DNA of 47,493 nucleotides from Lysobacterales bacterium (GTDB taxonomy: Bacteria > Pseudomonadota > Gammaproteobacteria > Xanthomonadales > SZUA-36): assembly GCA_021648125.1 (NCBI GenBank), contig JAKITK010000020.1, positions 1 to 47,493 on the forward strand. Direction: 5' to 3'. The notes below the pieces were generated by a model that worked only from the letters and a program-made list of their open reading frames with translations, was not told where the DNA came from and did not search any database. How positions within the stretch are numbered: position 1 is the stretch's first letter; every line of letters starts with the position of its first letter. Positions 18,668-26,874 of the stretch are shown piece after piece. Position numbers and translations under genes: made by a program.

Positions 18668-18937
18668 AAGCCCCGCTATGGTCGTTTAACTGTAGATGAT
18701 CAAGCAGGTTTGCTCTATGTATCAGATTTCCCTGATTATGACAACGATGCCAGTACGCCTCGTCTGCCCAGAATCCAGTCCTTCAGCCTGGATACCGGTA
18801 ATTTTAACAATGAAACCATGTCCGATGGACAACCGGGTAAACTACTGAGTTTCCTCGACCCTGGTGACTTCACCGCAGTCAATGATATGGCAGTATTTGG
18901 TGATACATTCTATGTCGCCGAAAATTTCAGCTGTTGA
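18667..18937 (+). pseudogene. Beta-propeller-like protein fragment
   Basis: About 85 residues in frame with the kinase remnant but unrelated to a kinase: GRLTVDDQAGLLYVSDFPDY, PRIQSFSLDTGNF, NDMAVFGDTFYVAENFS. The repeated pattern of hydrophobic strands with Asp-rich turns suggests an NHL- or YncE-like propeller blade pair. The family is not certain. It ends at a TGA and lacks its own start. Confidence 0.5.
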
Positions 18938-19450
18938 TATAGTTGGTTCCGCAAAAAGGGGTTTTTTTGCAATACTAGTAAGGGTTTGAGTTAGGGATCG
19001 GGAGTATATCAAGGGGGGCGAGTTTGACTTGCGGACAGTGGCTTTAGAAGTGACAGGCAATGTTGCCGAGGGAACAAGTGAGCATTAAAATGAGCGTATC
19101 CATAGAAAGAGATGGCACGGGTATTTTTAGAAGCTAGCATTGAACGATTGGGTGTTCGCTTCGCAATAACTTATACTCAAGGGAAGACAGTTGACTGTGA
19201 TTGAAGCAATATTCGGGATTTCCGCAGTAAATATTTGGGCTGTGTTGGGTTTGTTGATACTGCTGAGTGGGGTGCTGTACTGTACTGTACCAGGAAATAC
19301 GTCGTAGAAGATAAAGCGTTTATTTGTATATAGTCGGGGAGCGGGGAATAAGGCGTACCAGGATGGTGCGCCTTTTCTATTTTCGGTATAATTTGCGCCT
19401 TAATCCAGCTTTTGTAATAAAGCTACATTGTGTTATTTCCGGAGTATCCC
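18938..19450. other. Debris and leader region upstream of aspS
   Basis: About 510 bp with no gene I can support. Short open frames exist (one at about 19112-19203; one hydrophobic frame at about 19198-19306 reading SAVNIWAVLGLLILLSGVLY), but neither is recognised. A triple CTGTA run occurs near 19276. A terminator-like hairpin is listed separately. The region probably continues the gene-fragment graveyard from the left. Confidence 0.5.
19352..19380 (+). terminator. Hairpin with T tract upstream of aspS
   Basis: GGCGTACC and GGTGCGCC form an 8-bp stem with one wobble pair around a five-base loop, followed by TTTTCTATTTT. The shape is that of a Rho-independent terminator, presumably for whatever was transcribed from the left. 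It could alternatively be a leader attenuator of aspS; nothing in the sequence shows an alternative fold. Confidence 0.55.
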
Positions 19451-21235
19451 ATGCGTAGTCATCTTTGCGGTGAAGTCACCGAACAACTTGCCGAACAAAC
19501 TGTCACTTTATGTGGCTGGGTCGATCGTTCCCGCGACCTTGGCGGCCTAGTTTTTGTTAGCTTGCGGGATTACCGCGGCATTGTTCAGGTTGTTGTAGAC
19601 CCTGATAATAAAGCCGCTTTTGCTGTGGCAACAAGCCTGCGCAATGAATTTTGTGTGCGTATTAGTGGTCAGGTCAGAATGCGCCCGGAACATCAGTGGA
19701 ATAAGAATATGGCCACCGGTAAGGTAGAGATTCTCGCAGCTAGCGTAGAAATTTTAAATACTGCAGCCCCCATTCCGATGTTAATGAACGATGATGACGG
19801 TGAAGATATTCGCCTGAAGTACCGCTATTTGGATATGCGTCGCCCACGCATGCAGCATAATATGCGAATTCGCGCGGCGCTGTATAAGGCTATTCGTAAG
19901 CAACTGGATGACCAGGCTTTTTGTGAGCTTGAAACCCCGATTTTAACCAAGGCAACCCCAGAAGGCGCACGCGATTACCTAGTGCCAAGCCGGGTACATG
20001 ACACCCAGTTTTATGCCTTACCGCAGTCGCCCCAGTTGTTTAAACAGCTGTTTATGATGGCCGGTATGGATCGCTACTACCAGATTGCCCGTTGTTTTCG
20101 TGATGAAGATTTGCGTGCTGATCGCCAGCCGGAATTCACTCAGTTGGATATGGAAATGTCCTTTGTTACTGAAGAAGAAGTTCAGGAAATCGCTGAAAAT
20201 TTAATCCGGGATGTATTTAAACAGGTGCTGGATGTTGACCTTGGTGATGAATTTCCGCGCATGACTTTTCATGCTGCGATGGATAAATACGGCTCGGATA
20301 AACCCGACTTGCGTAACCCAATGCAGTTAATTAGCGTTGATGAAATTGTAAAAGAGGTCGAGTTTAAGGTTTTCTCTGGTCCGGCGAACGACTCCAGCGG
20401 TAGGGTAGCGGTATTGCGGGTGCCGGGCGGGGCGGTATTTTCGCGTAAACAGATCGATAATTACACCCAGTTAGTAGGTAAATACGGCGGTCGTGGTCTT
20501 GCCTGGATCAAAGTCAATGATATTAATGCCGGGCGTGAAGGTGTGCAGTCGCCGATTGCAAAATTTCTTGATGATCAGGCCCTGCAGGCAGTACTTGAGC
20601 AGTCATCAGCTTGCAGTGGCGATATTCTTTTCTTCGGTGCTGGCGAATGGTTAGTAGTTTCTGCCTTTATGGGGGCATTACGACTGGCTTGTGGTAACGA
20701 CCTTGAGCTAGTAGAAGATAGCTGGAAGCCCCTATGGGTCACGGATTTCCCCATGTTTGAATGGGATGAAGAAGCCGGGCGTTACTTTGCCATGCATCAC
20801 CCGTTCACCTCTGCTCGTACCGACAGTATTAAAGAGTTGAAAGAGGCTGCTGGTACGGCTATTTCCAGCGGTTATGACATGGTTCTAAATGGTGCTGAAA
20901 TTGGTGGTGGCTCTATCCGTATTCATAAGCCAGAAATGCAGCAAGCGGTTTTTGAATTGTTAGGTATTGATGAGCAGGAAGCAGAAGATAAGTTTGGCTT
21001 CCTCTTGGAGGCATTAAAGTATGGTTGTCCACCACACGGCGGTATAGCCTTTGGGATTGACCGGATGGTGGCACTGATGACCGGGGAGCCCTCTATCCGC
21101 GATGTTATTGCCTACCCGAAAACCACTTCCGCACAGTGTTTGCTGACATCCGCACCCTCAAAAGTCAATGCCGAGCAACTTCAAGACCTGCATATACGGA
21201 CGGTTGTTAAAGCCAAAGAGAAAGCCTCAGACTAG
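19451..21235 (+). CDS. aspS: Aspartyl-tRNA synthetase
   Basis: 594 residues from ATG 19451, chosen because GGAG lies six bases upstream and MRSHxCGE matches the family start; a GTG at 19430 would add seven residues. Class IIb enzyme: OB-fold anticodon domain ([18 protein letters not shown]), motif 1 region ([13 protein letters not shown]), motif 2 ([20 protein letters not shown]), the bacterial GAD insertion (about 290-420) and motif 3 ([13 protein letters not shown]). It charges tRNA-Asp; whether it also charges tRNA-Asn cannot be judged here. It begins the conserved aspS-yebC-ruvCA block. Confidence 0.96.
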   Translation: MRSHLCGEVTEQLAEQTVTLCGWVDRSRDLGGLVFVSLRDYRGIVQVVVDPDNKAAFAVATSLRNEFCVRISGQVRMRPEHQWNKNMATGKVEILAASVEILNTAAPIPMLMNDDDGEDIRLKYRYLDMRRPRMQHNMRIRAALYKAIRKQLDDQAFCELETPILTKATPEGARDYLVPSRVHDTQFYALPQSPQLFKQLFMMAGMDRYYQIARCFRDEDLRADRQPEFTQLDMEMSFVTEEEVQEIAENLIRDVFKQVLDVDLGDEFPRMTFHAAMDKYGSDKPDLRNPMQLISVDEIVKEVEFKVFSGPANDSSGRVAVLRVPGGAVFSRKQIDNYTQLVGKYGGRGLAWIKVNDINAGREGVQSPIAKFLDDQALQAVLEQSSACSGDILFFGAGEWLVVSAFMGALRLACGNDLELVEDSWKPLWVTDFPMFEWDEEAGRYFAMHHPFTSARTDSIKELKEAAGTAISSGYDMVLNGAEIGGGSIRIHKPEMQQAVFELLGIDEQEAEDKFGFLLEALKYGCPPHGGIAFGIDRMVALMTGEPSIRDVIAYPKTTSAQCLLTSAPSKVNAEQLQDLHIRTVVKAKEKASD

Positions 21236-21275
21236 TTTAAAATATTGCCTATATAACGCTCATAAAAATGCGCTG

Positions 21276-21950
21276 ATGATGTCTAGAATAAACTCACAAA
21301 CTGGCCATGTTGTGCTGGTACACGGCCTGTTCCACAGGGGTGTCGCGATGTCGGTGCTCTCTCGGCGATTGCGCAATAAAGGTTTTACAAGCAGCGCTTA
21401 TACCTACCCCAGCAGGCGTCACGGGCTTTCAGCTCAGGCACATATCCTGCGTGAATACATTGATACTCAAAAATTTTCCGATGCCAAAGCACTGCATTTT
21501 GTCGGTCACAGCTTAGGCGGGCTAGTGCTTATGACAATGTTGGAAAAGTACGCTCGTGATCTACCACCGGGTCGTTTGGTTCTATTGGGTTCCCCGGTTA
21601 GTGGCAGCGCCAGTGCTAAAGCTTTAAGCTTAAAGCCAATGGGGCGAATGTTGCTTGGTTCAGCCTGCCAAAGTCTACAGTCCGGTTGCGGGGTACCCAT
21701 TGATCGTGAAATCGGCGTCATTGCCGGTACCGGCAGTATGGGCTTGGGTAGATTACTGAATAAATTATCTGGGCCGAACGATGGCACGGTAACTGTGACG
21801 GAAACCCGGCTTGATACAGCCGCTGATTCGGTGCAACTACAGGTAAGTCATTTTGGCATGTTGTTATCGCCTCTGGTGGCACAAAAATGCGTGACTTTTC
21901 TGCGACTCGGACGTTTCAATACTACCGCACAGTCTGCGGCTGAGTCTTAG
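21276..21950 (+). CDS. Alpha/beta-hydrolase (lipase/esterase-like)
   Basis: 224 residues from the tandem ATG at 21276/21279; the longer frame begins inside aspS. The fold shows an oxyanion segment (VVLVHGLFHRG), the nucleophile elbow Ser in HFVGHSLGGLV, an acid in SGPNDGTVTV and a late His in VSHFGML, a complete catalytic triad. Relatives are annotated as PGAP1-like or triacylglycerol-lipase-like. The substrate is unknown. It is inserted between aspS and yebC, 40 bp after aspS. Confidence 0.82.
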   Translation: MMSRINSQTGHVVLVHGLFHRGVAMSVLSRRLRNKGFTSSAYTYPSRRHGLSAQAHILREYIDTQKFSDAKALHFVGHSLGGLVLMTMLEKYARDLPPGRLVLLGSPVSGSASAKALSLKPMGRMLLGSACQSLQSGCGVPIDREIGVIAGTGSMGLGRLLNKLSGPNDGTVTVTETRLDTAADSVQLQVSHFGMLLSPLVAQKCVTFLRLGRFNTTAQSAAES

Positions 21951-22014
21951 GCTATGCTAAAATAAATACCATAACAAATACCATAACATTGGGTAACTGA
22001 TAGGAAGAAACTGC

Positions 22015-22752
22015 ATGGCAGGTCATAGTAAATGGGCAAATATCCAGCATCGAAAAAAAGCTCAGGATCAAAAACGCGGTAAAGTTTTTACCCGCTGCAT
22101 TCGAGAAATCAGTGTAGCGGCCCGTGAAGCTGGCGGTGACCCTGATTCCAATCCGCGTCTGCGCCTGGCGATTGATAAAGCCTTTGCGGCCAATATGCCA
22201 AAAGATACTGTAGAACGCGCGATTCAGAAAGCCACGGGTACTCTTGAAGGTGTGGTTTATGAAGAACTGGTTTACGAAGGGTATGCCCCGGGTGGGGTTG
22301 CTGTGTTGGTTGAATGCTTGACTGATAACCGCAATCGCACCGTTGCTGAAGTCCGGCATGCATTTACAAAGTACGGCGGTAATCTTGGAACGGATGGTTC
22401 AGTTGCTTATCTGTTTGCAAAAATTGGTGTGCTCAATTATCCGCCGGGTGCAGATGAGGACAGCATTATGGAAGCCGCCCTAGATGCAGGGGCAGAAGAT
22501 GTGGTATCTGCAGATGATGGCTCGGTGGAGGTGATTACCGATCCGGCGAGCTTTGCCAGTGTCGTGCAGGCGATGAAAGATGCAGGACAGGCAGCAGATA
22601 ATGCCGAGGTTATTATGCGTGCCTCCCTGGAGGTAGAAATGGATGTGGACACCGGGCGCAAAGTTCTTAATTTCCTCAATGCTCTGGAAGATCTGGATGA
22701 TACCCAAGAGGTGTACTCCAACGCAGATATCCCCGCAGAAGCATACGAATAA
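22015..22752 (+). CDS. yebC: YebC/PmpR (TACO1) family protein
   Basis: 245 residues, full length. Starts MAGHSKWANIQHRKKAQD, the family signature, with GDPDSNPRLRLAIDKA and DAGAEDVVSADDG further on. Members have been described as DNA-binding regulators (PmpR) and, more recently, as translation factors relieving stalling at proline-rich stretches. Which applies here cannot be told. It keeps its standard place immediately upstream of ruvC. A 13-base direct repeat (AAATACCATAACA twice) lies just before its ribosome site. Confidence 0.94.
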   Translation: MAGHSKWANIQHRKKAQDQKRGKVFTRCIREISVAAREAGGDPDSNPRLRLAIDKAFAANMPKDTVERAIQKATGTLEGVVYEELVYEGYAPGGVAVLVECLTDNRNRTVAEVRHAFTKYGGNLGTDGSVAYLFAKIGVLNYPPGADEDSIMEAALDAGAEDVVSADDGSVEVITDPASFASVVQAMKDAGQAADNAEVIMRASLEVEMDVDTGRKVLNFLNALEDLDDTQEVYSNADIPAEAYE

Positions 22753-22797
22753 GCATGAGGGTATTTCAGGCAGTATATTCAGGGAGTAAACTAAAAA

Positions 22798-23340
22798 ATG
22801 CGTATCCTTGGTATTGATCCCGGCTCAGTAAAAACCGGTTTTGGCCTAATCGAGTGCCGGGGCCAGCAGGTACGCGCCATTCATTATGGTGTGATTAAAA
22901 CTGGCAGCGGGGATTTCCCCAGTCGCTTAAAAGTTATTTTTCAGTCCATCAGCGAAGTGATCACTGAGTACCAACCGAATGAGTTTGCGATTGAGAGTGT
23001 TTTTGTGAGTAATAATGCAAGCTCCGCCCTCAAGTTAGGGCAGGCACGGGGTGCGGCAATATGTGCTGCGGTGGTCGCTGATTTACCGGTCGGGGAGTAT
23101 GCCCCGCGAGAGATTAAACAAGCTTTAGTAGGCAAAGGCAGCGCGGAAAAATCTCAGGTAGCCCATATGGTCGGTTTACTGCTGGGAATCAGCGAGAAGA
23201 TTCCGGAAGATGCGGCCGATGCGCTGGCTATTGCCCTTTGCCACCAGCACTCTGCCAGTGGTCAGGATCGCCTCGCGGCGGCAATCGGTAAACAGCACCC
23301 AGAAATTAATTTACGCAAAATCGGGAGAAGACGGCGATGA
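22798..23340 (+). CDS. ruvC: Crossover junction endodeoxyribonuclease RuvC
   Basis: 180-residue Holliday-junction resolvase, RNase H fold. The acidic catalytic set is visible: Asp7 in LGIDPGSVKTG, Glu in FAIESVFVSNN and the late pair in EDAADALAIALCH. Lys/Arg-rich segments (GKGSAEKSQV) contact DNA. The C terminus is slightly longer than E. coli RuvC. It overlaps ruvA by four bases (ATGA), indicating translational coupling. Confidence 0.96.
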   Translation: MRILGIDPGSVKTGFGLIECRGQQVRAIHYGVIKTGSGDFPSRLKVIFQSISEVITEYQPNEFAIESVFVSNNASSALKLGQARGAAICAAVVADLPVGEYAPREIKQALVGKGSAEKSQVAHMVGLLLGISEKIPEDAADALAIALCHQHSASGQDRLAAAIGKQHPEINLRKIGRRRR

Positions 23341-23936
23341 TAGGTCGTATTTCAGGCACACTTATAAGTAAAAATCCGCCACTCATAATGGTTGATGTTA
23401 ATGGTATCGGCTATGAAATAGAAGCGCCTATGTCGGTATTCTATAACTTACCCGCAGTGGGCGAGAAAGTAGCTATAGTTACCCACCTGCAAATCAAAGA
23501 CGATGCCCATACCTTAATTGGGTTTGCTACTGAGTCCGAGCGAGTTTTATTCCGGCAATTATTAAAAATCTCCGGCATTGGCGCCAAAATCGCCCTCAAT
23601 ATTCTCTCCGGTATTTCGGTTGAGGAGCTATCAGTATTGGTTGCAGATAACGATGCCATCGCACTAACGCGTCTGCCCGGAATCGGCAAGAAAACCGCCG
23701 AACGGTTAATCATTGAGTTACGCGACAAACTCAGCGCAATCCCCAGCTCTACCAGTACAACCCCAGACGCAACCAGCAGCAGCCAAAACCCACAGGCAGA
23801 AGCTAGCCAGGCACTAATCTCACTGGGCTACAAACCCGCCGATGTTAGCGTAATGGTAAGGCGGGTAAGCCAGCCTGATATGAGCGTGGAAGATATTATT
23901 CGTTTGGCTCTGCAAGCGCGGTTGAATCGGTCGTAG
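23337..23936 (+). CDS. ruvA: Holliday junction branch migration protein RuvA
   Basis: 199 residues, full length. Domain I OB fold (MIGRISGTLISKNPPLIMVD), two helix-hairpin-helix motifs in domain II (LLKISGIGAKIALNILSG and LTRLPGIGKKTAERLIIEL), an acidic/serine-rich linker and domain III (QALISLGYKPADVSVMV) that contacts RuvB. Normally ruvB would follow within a few tens of bases; here a 3.2-kb insert separates them, so ruvB may no longer share the ruvCA transcript. Confidence 0.96.
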   Translation: MIGRISGTLISKNPPLIMVDVNGIGYEIEAPMSVFYNLPAVGEKVAIVTHLQIKDDAHTLIGFATESERVLFRQLLKISGIGAKIALNILSGISVEELSVLVADNDAIALTRLPGIGKKTAERLIIELRDKLSAIPSSTSTTPDATSSSQNPQAEASQALISLGYKPADVSVMVRRVSQPDMSVEDIIRLALQARLNRS

Positions 23937-23964
23937 TGGTTGGGGTTGGAGCATTGTTCGTCGA

Positions 23965-24110
23965 CAGCTTATAGAAACAGCTTATAGGACACCAGCTTAT
24001 AGGACACCAGCTTATAGGACACCAGCTTATAGGACACCAGCTTATAGGACACCAGCTTATAGGACACCAGCTTATAGCAGCTTATCAGCTTATAGCAGCT
24101 TATAGGACAG
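23965..24110. repeat. 15-bp tandem repeat array (minisatellite) after ruvA
   Basis: Six perfect tandem copies of CAGCTTATAGGACAC span 23978-24067. Before them is a variant unit (CAGCTTATAGAAA), and after them shortened units CAGCTTATAG, CAGCTTAT, CAGCTTATAG and a last CAGCTTATAGGACAG. No spacers occur, so it is not a CRISPR. It begins 28 bp after the ruvA stop. The unit has no start codon and one frame contains TAG, so coding is unlikely. Copy number probably varies between strains. Confidence 0.93.
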
Positions 24111-24649
24111 GCGCTCACTAAAAAATAGCAGCTTACTACATGTCAGTTCCATCTTGTGGAAGGAACAAGTATAAATAAAAGAGGAATTATTACCCAGCGC
24201 GGATTTTGTTGGCTAAGTTGCACCACTCACTTTTTTGTCATCTCGAAAATGTATGCAGACCCAGCGTTCTCTCCTTTGTCGCCGTCTCTATTAGCAGATA
24301 CCACCGCGGTATAAGATGGTTTGGGACAGCCACATGCTTTTTTTGCAAATCACAACTTCGCGCTGCTGCTCGTAGTCGTCGTTATAGTGTAACCGACCAA
24401 GGCCTATCTGCAAATCACAGTTATCGGCTGGCAATTACGGTGCTGGCGTGCGGAGGTCGGAAAGAAACAATGTAATGTACAGCGTAGACAAGCGAGTTAA
24501 GAAGCGCGCGTACTTTTATGTTACCGCGAACGCTAGTTCTAATAACCGCTTGGGCTTCATATGCAAATAAAAGGATGCCGGCATTAATCCCGGACTTTTC
24601 TGGGGGAAAAATTGCAGTGCTTGATTGAGTTTCAGAGAACCCAGCCCGT
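24111..24649. other. Unexplained stretch between tandem repeats and RES toxin
   Basis: 540 bp without a recognised gene. A 10-base direct repeat GCAAATCACA occurs at 24345 and 24410. An open minus-strand frame beginning with GTG at 24663, just inside the RES gene end, runs to 24421 (80 codons, containing YEAQAVIRTSVRGNIKVRA and NSLVYAVHYIV), but I do not recognise it. No hairpin with T tract, tRNA or att-like site is evident. It could be degraded gene sequence. Confidence 0.45.
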
Positions 24650-25123
24650 CTATTGCGCACCAATCAAACCCATTCTTGGGTCCAGATCAAACTCGACCTG
24701 TTTGAATTGGATGCGTTTAAACTCATGGTGGTTAGGGTTAATTAGATAGTTGTGATCTACAGGGATAACTGCGCTTGGTGTGCGCAACGCCAGGCTTGAT
24801 TGAGATTGCAGCCACTCGGTACCAACAGACCGAATGGCGTGGGGTGCGGGAACATCGCGCCAGCGTGCCGGCAGGCTTTTAGTGTTTAGAGTTTGAATGT
24901 CAGCTGTGTTTATCGCCGCCTGGTATAAAACATAATTTTTAAGTTGCCGCGCGTTCAGTATGTGAACCAAGACTTCCAGAAAAGAAAGAGCGGCGGTGCC
25001 AGCGCAGTAAACACAGGCCTGCCCTTTGTGGTTCCAGCGCCCACCAAGCCGTTTAGCCGCGCTCCCGTCAAAAGACTGATCAAGGTGCTTGCTTTTAATG
25101 AGCCTATAAATCGTTGTAGTCAA
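24650..25123 (-). CDS. RES-domain toxin (NAD+ phosphorylase type)
   Basis: 157 residues, normal for RES toxins of Xre/MbcA-RES modules, which destroy cellular NAD+. Family landmarks are all here: Arg7 in IYRLIKS, FDGSAAKRLGGRWNHKG (Arg29), Glu50 in LSFLEVLVHI, then WLQSQSSLALRTPSAVIPV (Ser117), NYLINP and a C-terminal FDLDPRMG. The start is TTG at 25123, overlapping the stop of the antitoxin remnant (TTGA); no ATG is available nearby. TTG instead of the usual ATG could mean reduced translation. The toxin itself looks intact, which matters because its antitoxin is only a stub. Confidence 0.85.
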   Translation of the reverse strand: MTTTIYRLIKSKHLDQSFDGSAAKRLGGRWNHKGQACVYCAGTAALSFLEVLVHILNARQLKNYVLYQAAINTADIQTLNTKSLPARWRDVPAPHAIRSVGTEWLQSQSSLALRTPSAVIPVDHNYLINPNHHEFKRIQFKQVEFDLDPRMGLIGAQ

Positions 25124-25263
25124 ACAAGCACACCATATTCGAGCTGCCCAATAAGGTTGAGTACCATTTCGTGTCCGGCGGTAGAAGATATGAGGTCAAT
25201 AGGGCGTTTACCTCCCAGCCCCTCAATCGACGCCATTATTCTGTGTTGTCGGCACAACAGCAT
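25120..25263 (-). CDS. MbcA/ParS/Xre-type antitoxin C-terminal stub (47 residues)
   Basis: Too short for usual gene calling. It reads MLLCRQHRIMASIEGLGG and then KRPIDLISSTAGHEMVLNL, IGQLEYGVLV, stop. The second half is the conserved C-terminal module of RES antitoxins (LGGxxPxxLLxTxxG...IxYGV). The N-terminal helix-turn-helix and most of the protein are missing. In solved complexes of this family the C-terminal tail is what blocks the toxin active site, so the stub could still neutralise. Its ATG overlaps the stop of the upstream PIN fragment (TGATG), and its stop overlaps the RES start. It could equally be a dead remnant. Confidence 0.6.
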   Translation of the reverse strand: MLLCRQHRIMASIEGLGGKRPIDLISSTAGHEMVLNLIGQLEYGVLV

Positions 25264-25438
25264 CAGACAAGATAAGACTCAACGGCTTGGCTATTTTCTG
25301 GAAACTCCCGAAGAATCTTTTTGTCGGTTGTAATAAGAGGGGCATCAAGGTGCTGTGCTAAGGCAATAAACTCACAGTCATACGCCGAGCACTGGCTGTT
25401 TTGGACTAGCTGCATTATTGAATTGGTTTGTTTCAAGA
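25263..25438 (-). pseudogene. PIN-domain (VapC-like) toxin, 3' fragment
   Basis: The last 58 residues of a minus-strand frame match a VapC C-terminal half: QCSAYDCEFIALAQHLDAP, LITTDKKILREFPENS, ending ESYLV. The Asp in AYDCEF and in TTDKK are the later catalytic positions. The N-terminal half with the first acidic residue is missing; upstream the frame runs into the ATPase gene's opposite strand. Its stop overlaps the ATG of the antitoxin stub. Confidence 0.72.
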
Positions 25439-25503
25439 GAAACCAAGCATTTCTATAACAACATGTTAAAATATCAAGGTTCACGATAAAACAACGGCAT
25501 GTT

Positions 25504-26874
25504 ATGAGAAAAAAGGAACAAGATAAATTAGATAGATGGCTGCGTAGCGACGATCGTAAGCCTTTGGTTTTGCGCGGTGCCAGGCAGGTTGGGAAAACCT
25601 GGTTGGTGAGAGATTTGGCAGCACGGCATAAACTCGACCTAGTTGAGCTCAATTTAGAGCGCAACCCTCGTTTGGCGCAACATTTCGAATCGAATGACCC
25701 TCGGCAGATTCTGGAAAATCTTGAGGCGGAGTTTAGCCGCAGGTTTTCGTCTTCGCGCAGCTTGCTTTTTCTTGATGAAATTCAAGCGACGCCGGAACTT
25801 TTGGGCACTCTCCGTTGGTTTATGGAGGAGCTACCCAGCTTGGCAGTGATAGCCGCCGGGTCGCTCTTGGACTTCGCTCTGCAGAAGCATGAATTCAGTA
25901 TGCCGGTTGGCCGGATTACCTATGCCTATATTGAGCCGGTCTCCTTTCTGGGGTTTTTGCAAGCAAGTGGCAATACACCGTTATACGAACACCTCAGCAA
26001 CGCTACTATGGATAACCCTCCCGCCACTTCACTGCATGACAAATGCCTGCAATTTTACTTTGAATACTCTCTTGTTGGTGGAATGCCGGCTGTCGTTGCC
26101 AAGTGGTTCACCACTAGAGATTTCAGTGAATGTCTGAAGTTACAACAGGACTTGCTTACCACCTATCAGGATGATTTCAGCAAGTACTCTAAAAAGGCTG
26201 ATGTTCGCCTGCTTGTAAAAATCATCGATTCGGCAGCTAGGCAGCTGGGCAATAAGTTTGTTGCCTCCAGAGTGGAGGCAGGTGTCAGAGCAGCCGAAAT
26301 AAAAAGCGCTCTTTCCCTGCTTGCTAGCGCCAGGGTTTTAAGTTTCGTTAGGCACACAAGCGGAAACGGTATTCCAATGGGCGCTGAGTCCAATGATAAG
26401 TTTTATAAAATCTTATTTCTGGATACTGGCCTGGTATCCGCCTTGCTGCATCTTTCTCAGCTCAATATCAATGAGGTTAAAGCTCAGCTGTTCAAAAGCA
26501 AGGGGCCGTTGGCCGAACAATTCGTTGGTCAGCAATTACGCGCCGCGCTTTCGCAACTGGAAGATCCGGCGCTGTTTTATTGGCAGAGAACAGATGGGCG
26601 ACAGGGAGAAATTGACTATCTTATTCAGCATGGGAACAAAATTGTTCCCATTGAAGTAAAGTCAGGAGCATCTGGTGCGATGAAATCCCTGCACCAATTT
26701 ATGCATGATAAGAACCTTGACCTTGCCATTCGCTGCGACCTTAACCCTATGAGTATCAGTAATATAAAAGTCAAAACCACAACAGGTAAGGCAGTGTGTT
26801 ACAAACTGTTTTCTGTGCCTTTGTATCTGGCTGAAAGAATTCCGGATATTTTGCAACGGGCTATCCTTAAATAG
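25504..26874 (+). CDS. AAA ATPase with C-terminal DUF4143 nuclease-like domain
   Basis: 456 residues. Walker A is GARQVGKT (25-32), Walker B is LLFLDEIQ (Asp91, Glu92). A winged-helix-like middle (about 215-330) leads to DUF4143, with a PD-(D/E)xK-like arrangement GEIDYLI (Glu369, Asp371) and VPIEVKSG (Glu384, Lys386). Such ATPases are widespread, often solitary, and of unknown function. The start ATG has no good ribosome site. The TAG stop overlaps the target duplication of the MITE that follows, so the original C terminus may have been slightly different; the ending PLYLAERIPDIL looks close to natural. It is divergent from the RES/PIN pieces and is the longest gene in the ruvA-ruvB insert. 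Confidence 0.85.
   Translation: MRKKEQDKLDRWLRSDDRKPLVLRGARQVGKTWLVRDLAARHKLDLVELNLERNPRLAQHFESNDPRQILENLEAEFSRRFSSSRSLLFLDEIQATPELLGTLRWFMEELPSLAVIAAGSLLDFALQKHEFSMPVGRITYAYIEPVSFLGFLQASGNTPLYEHLSNATMDNPPATSLHDKCLQFYFEYSLVGGMPAVVAKWFTTRDFSECLKLQQDLLTTYQDDFSKYSKKADVRLLVKIIDSAARQLGNKFVASRVEAGVRAAEIKSALSLLASARVLSFVRHTSGNGIPMGAESNDKFYKILFLDTGLVSALLHLSQLNINEVKAQLFKSKGPLAEQFVGQQLRAALSQLEDPALFYWQRTDGRQGEIDYLIQHGNKIVPIEVKSGASGAMKSLHQFMHDKNLDLAIRCDLNPMSISNIKVKTTTGKAVCYKLFSVPLYLAERIPDILQRAILK

Noticed and set aside
23965-24110. Possible CRISPR array after ruvA
   Set aside because: The repeats are 15 bp, directly adjacent and without unique spacers, and no cas genes are near. It is a tandem minisatellite.
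24944-25333. 129-codon plus frame across the RES start
   Set aside because: Antisense to the RES start, antitoxin stub and PIN fragment, all of which have recognisable family motifs.
24650-26874. RES toxin, PIN piece and AAA/DUF4143 ATPase as one new defence system
   Set aside because: The ATPase lies on the opposite strand, the PIN gene is truncated and the antitoxin is a stub. Co-location looks like accumulation at one site; there is no evidence of a working unit.
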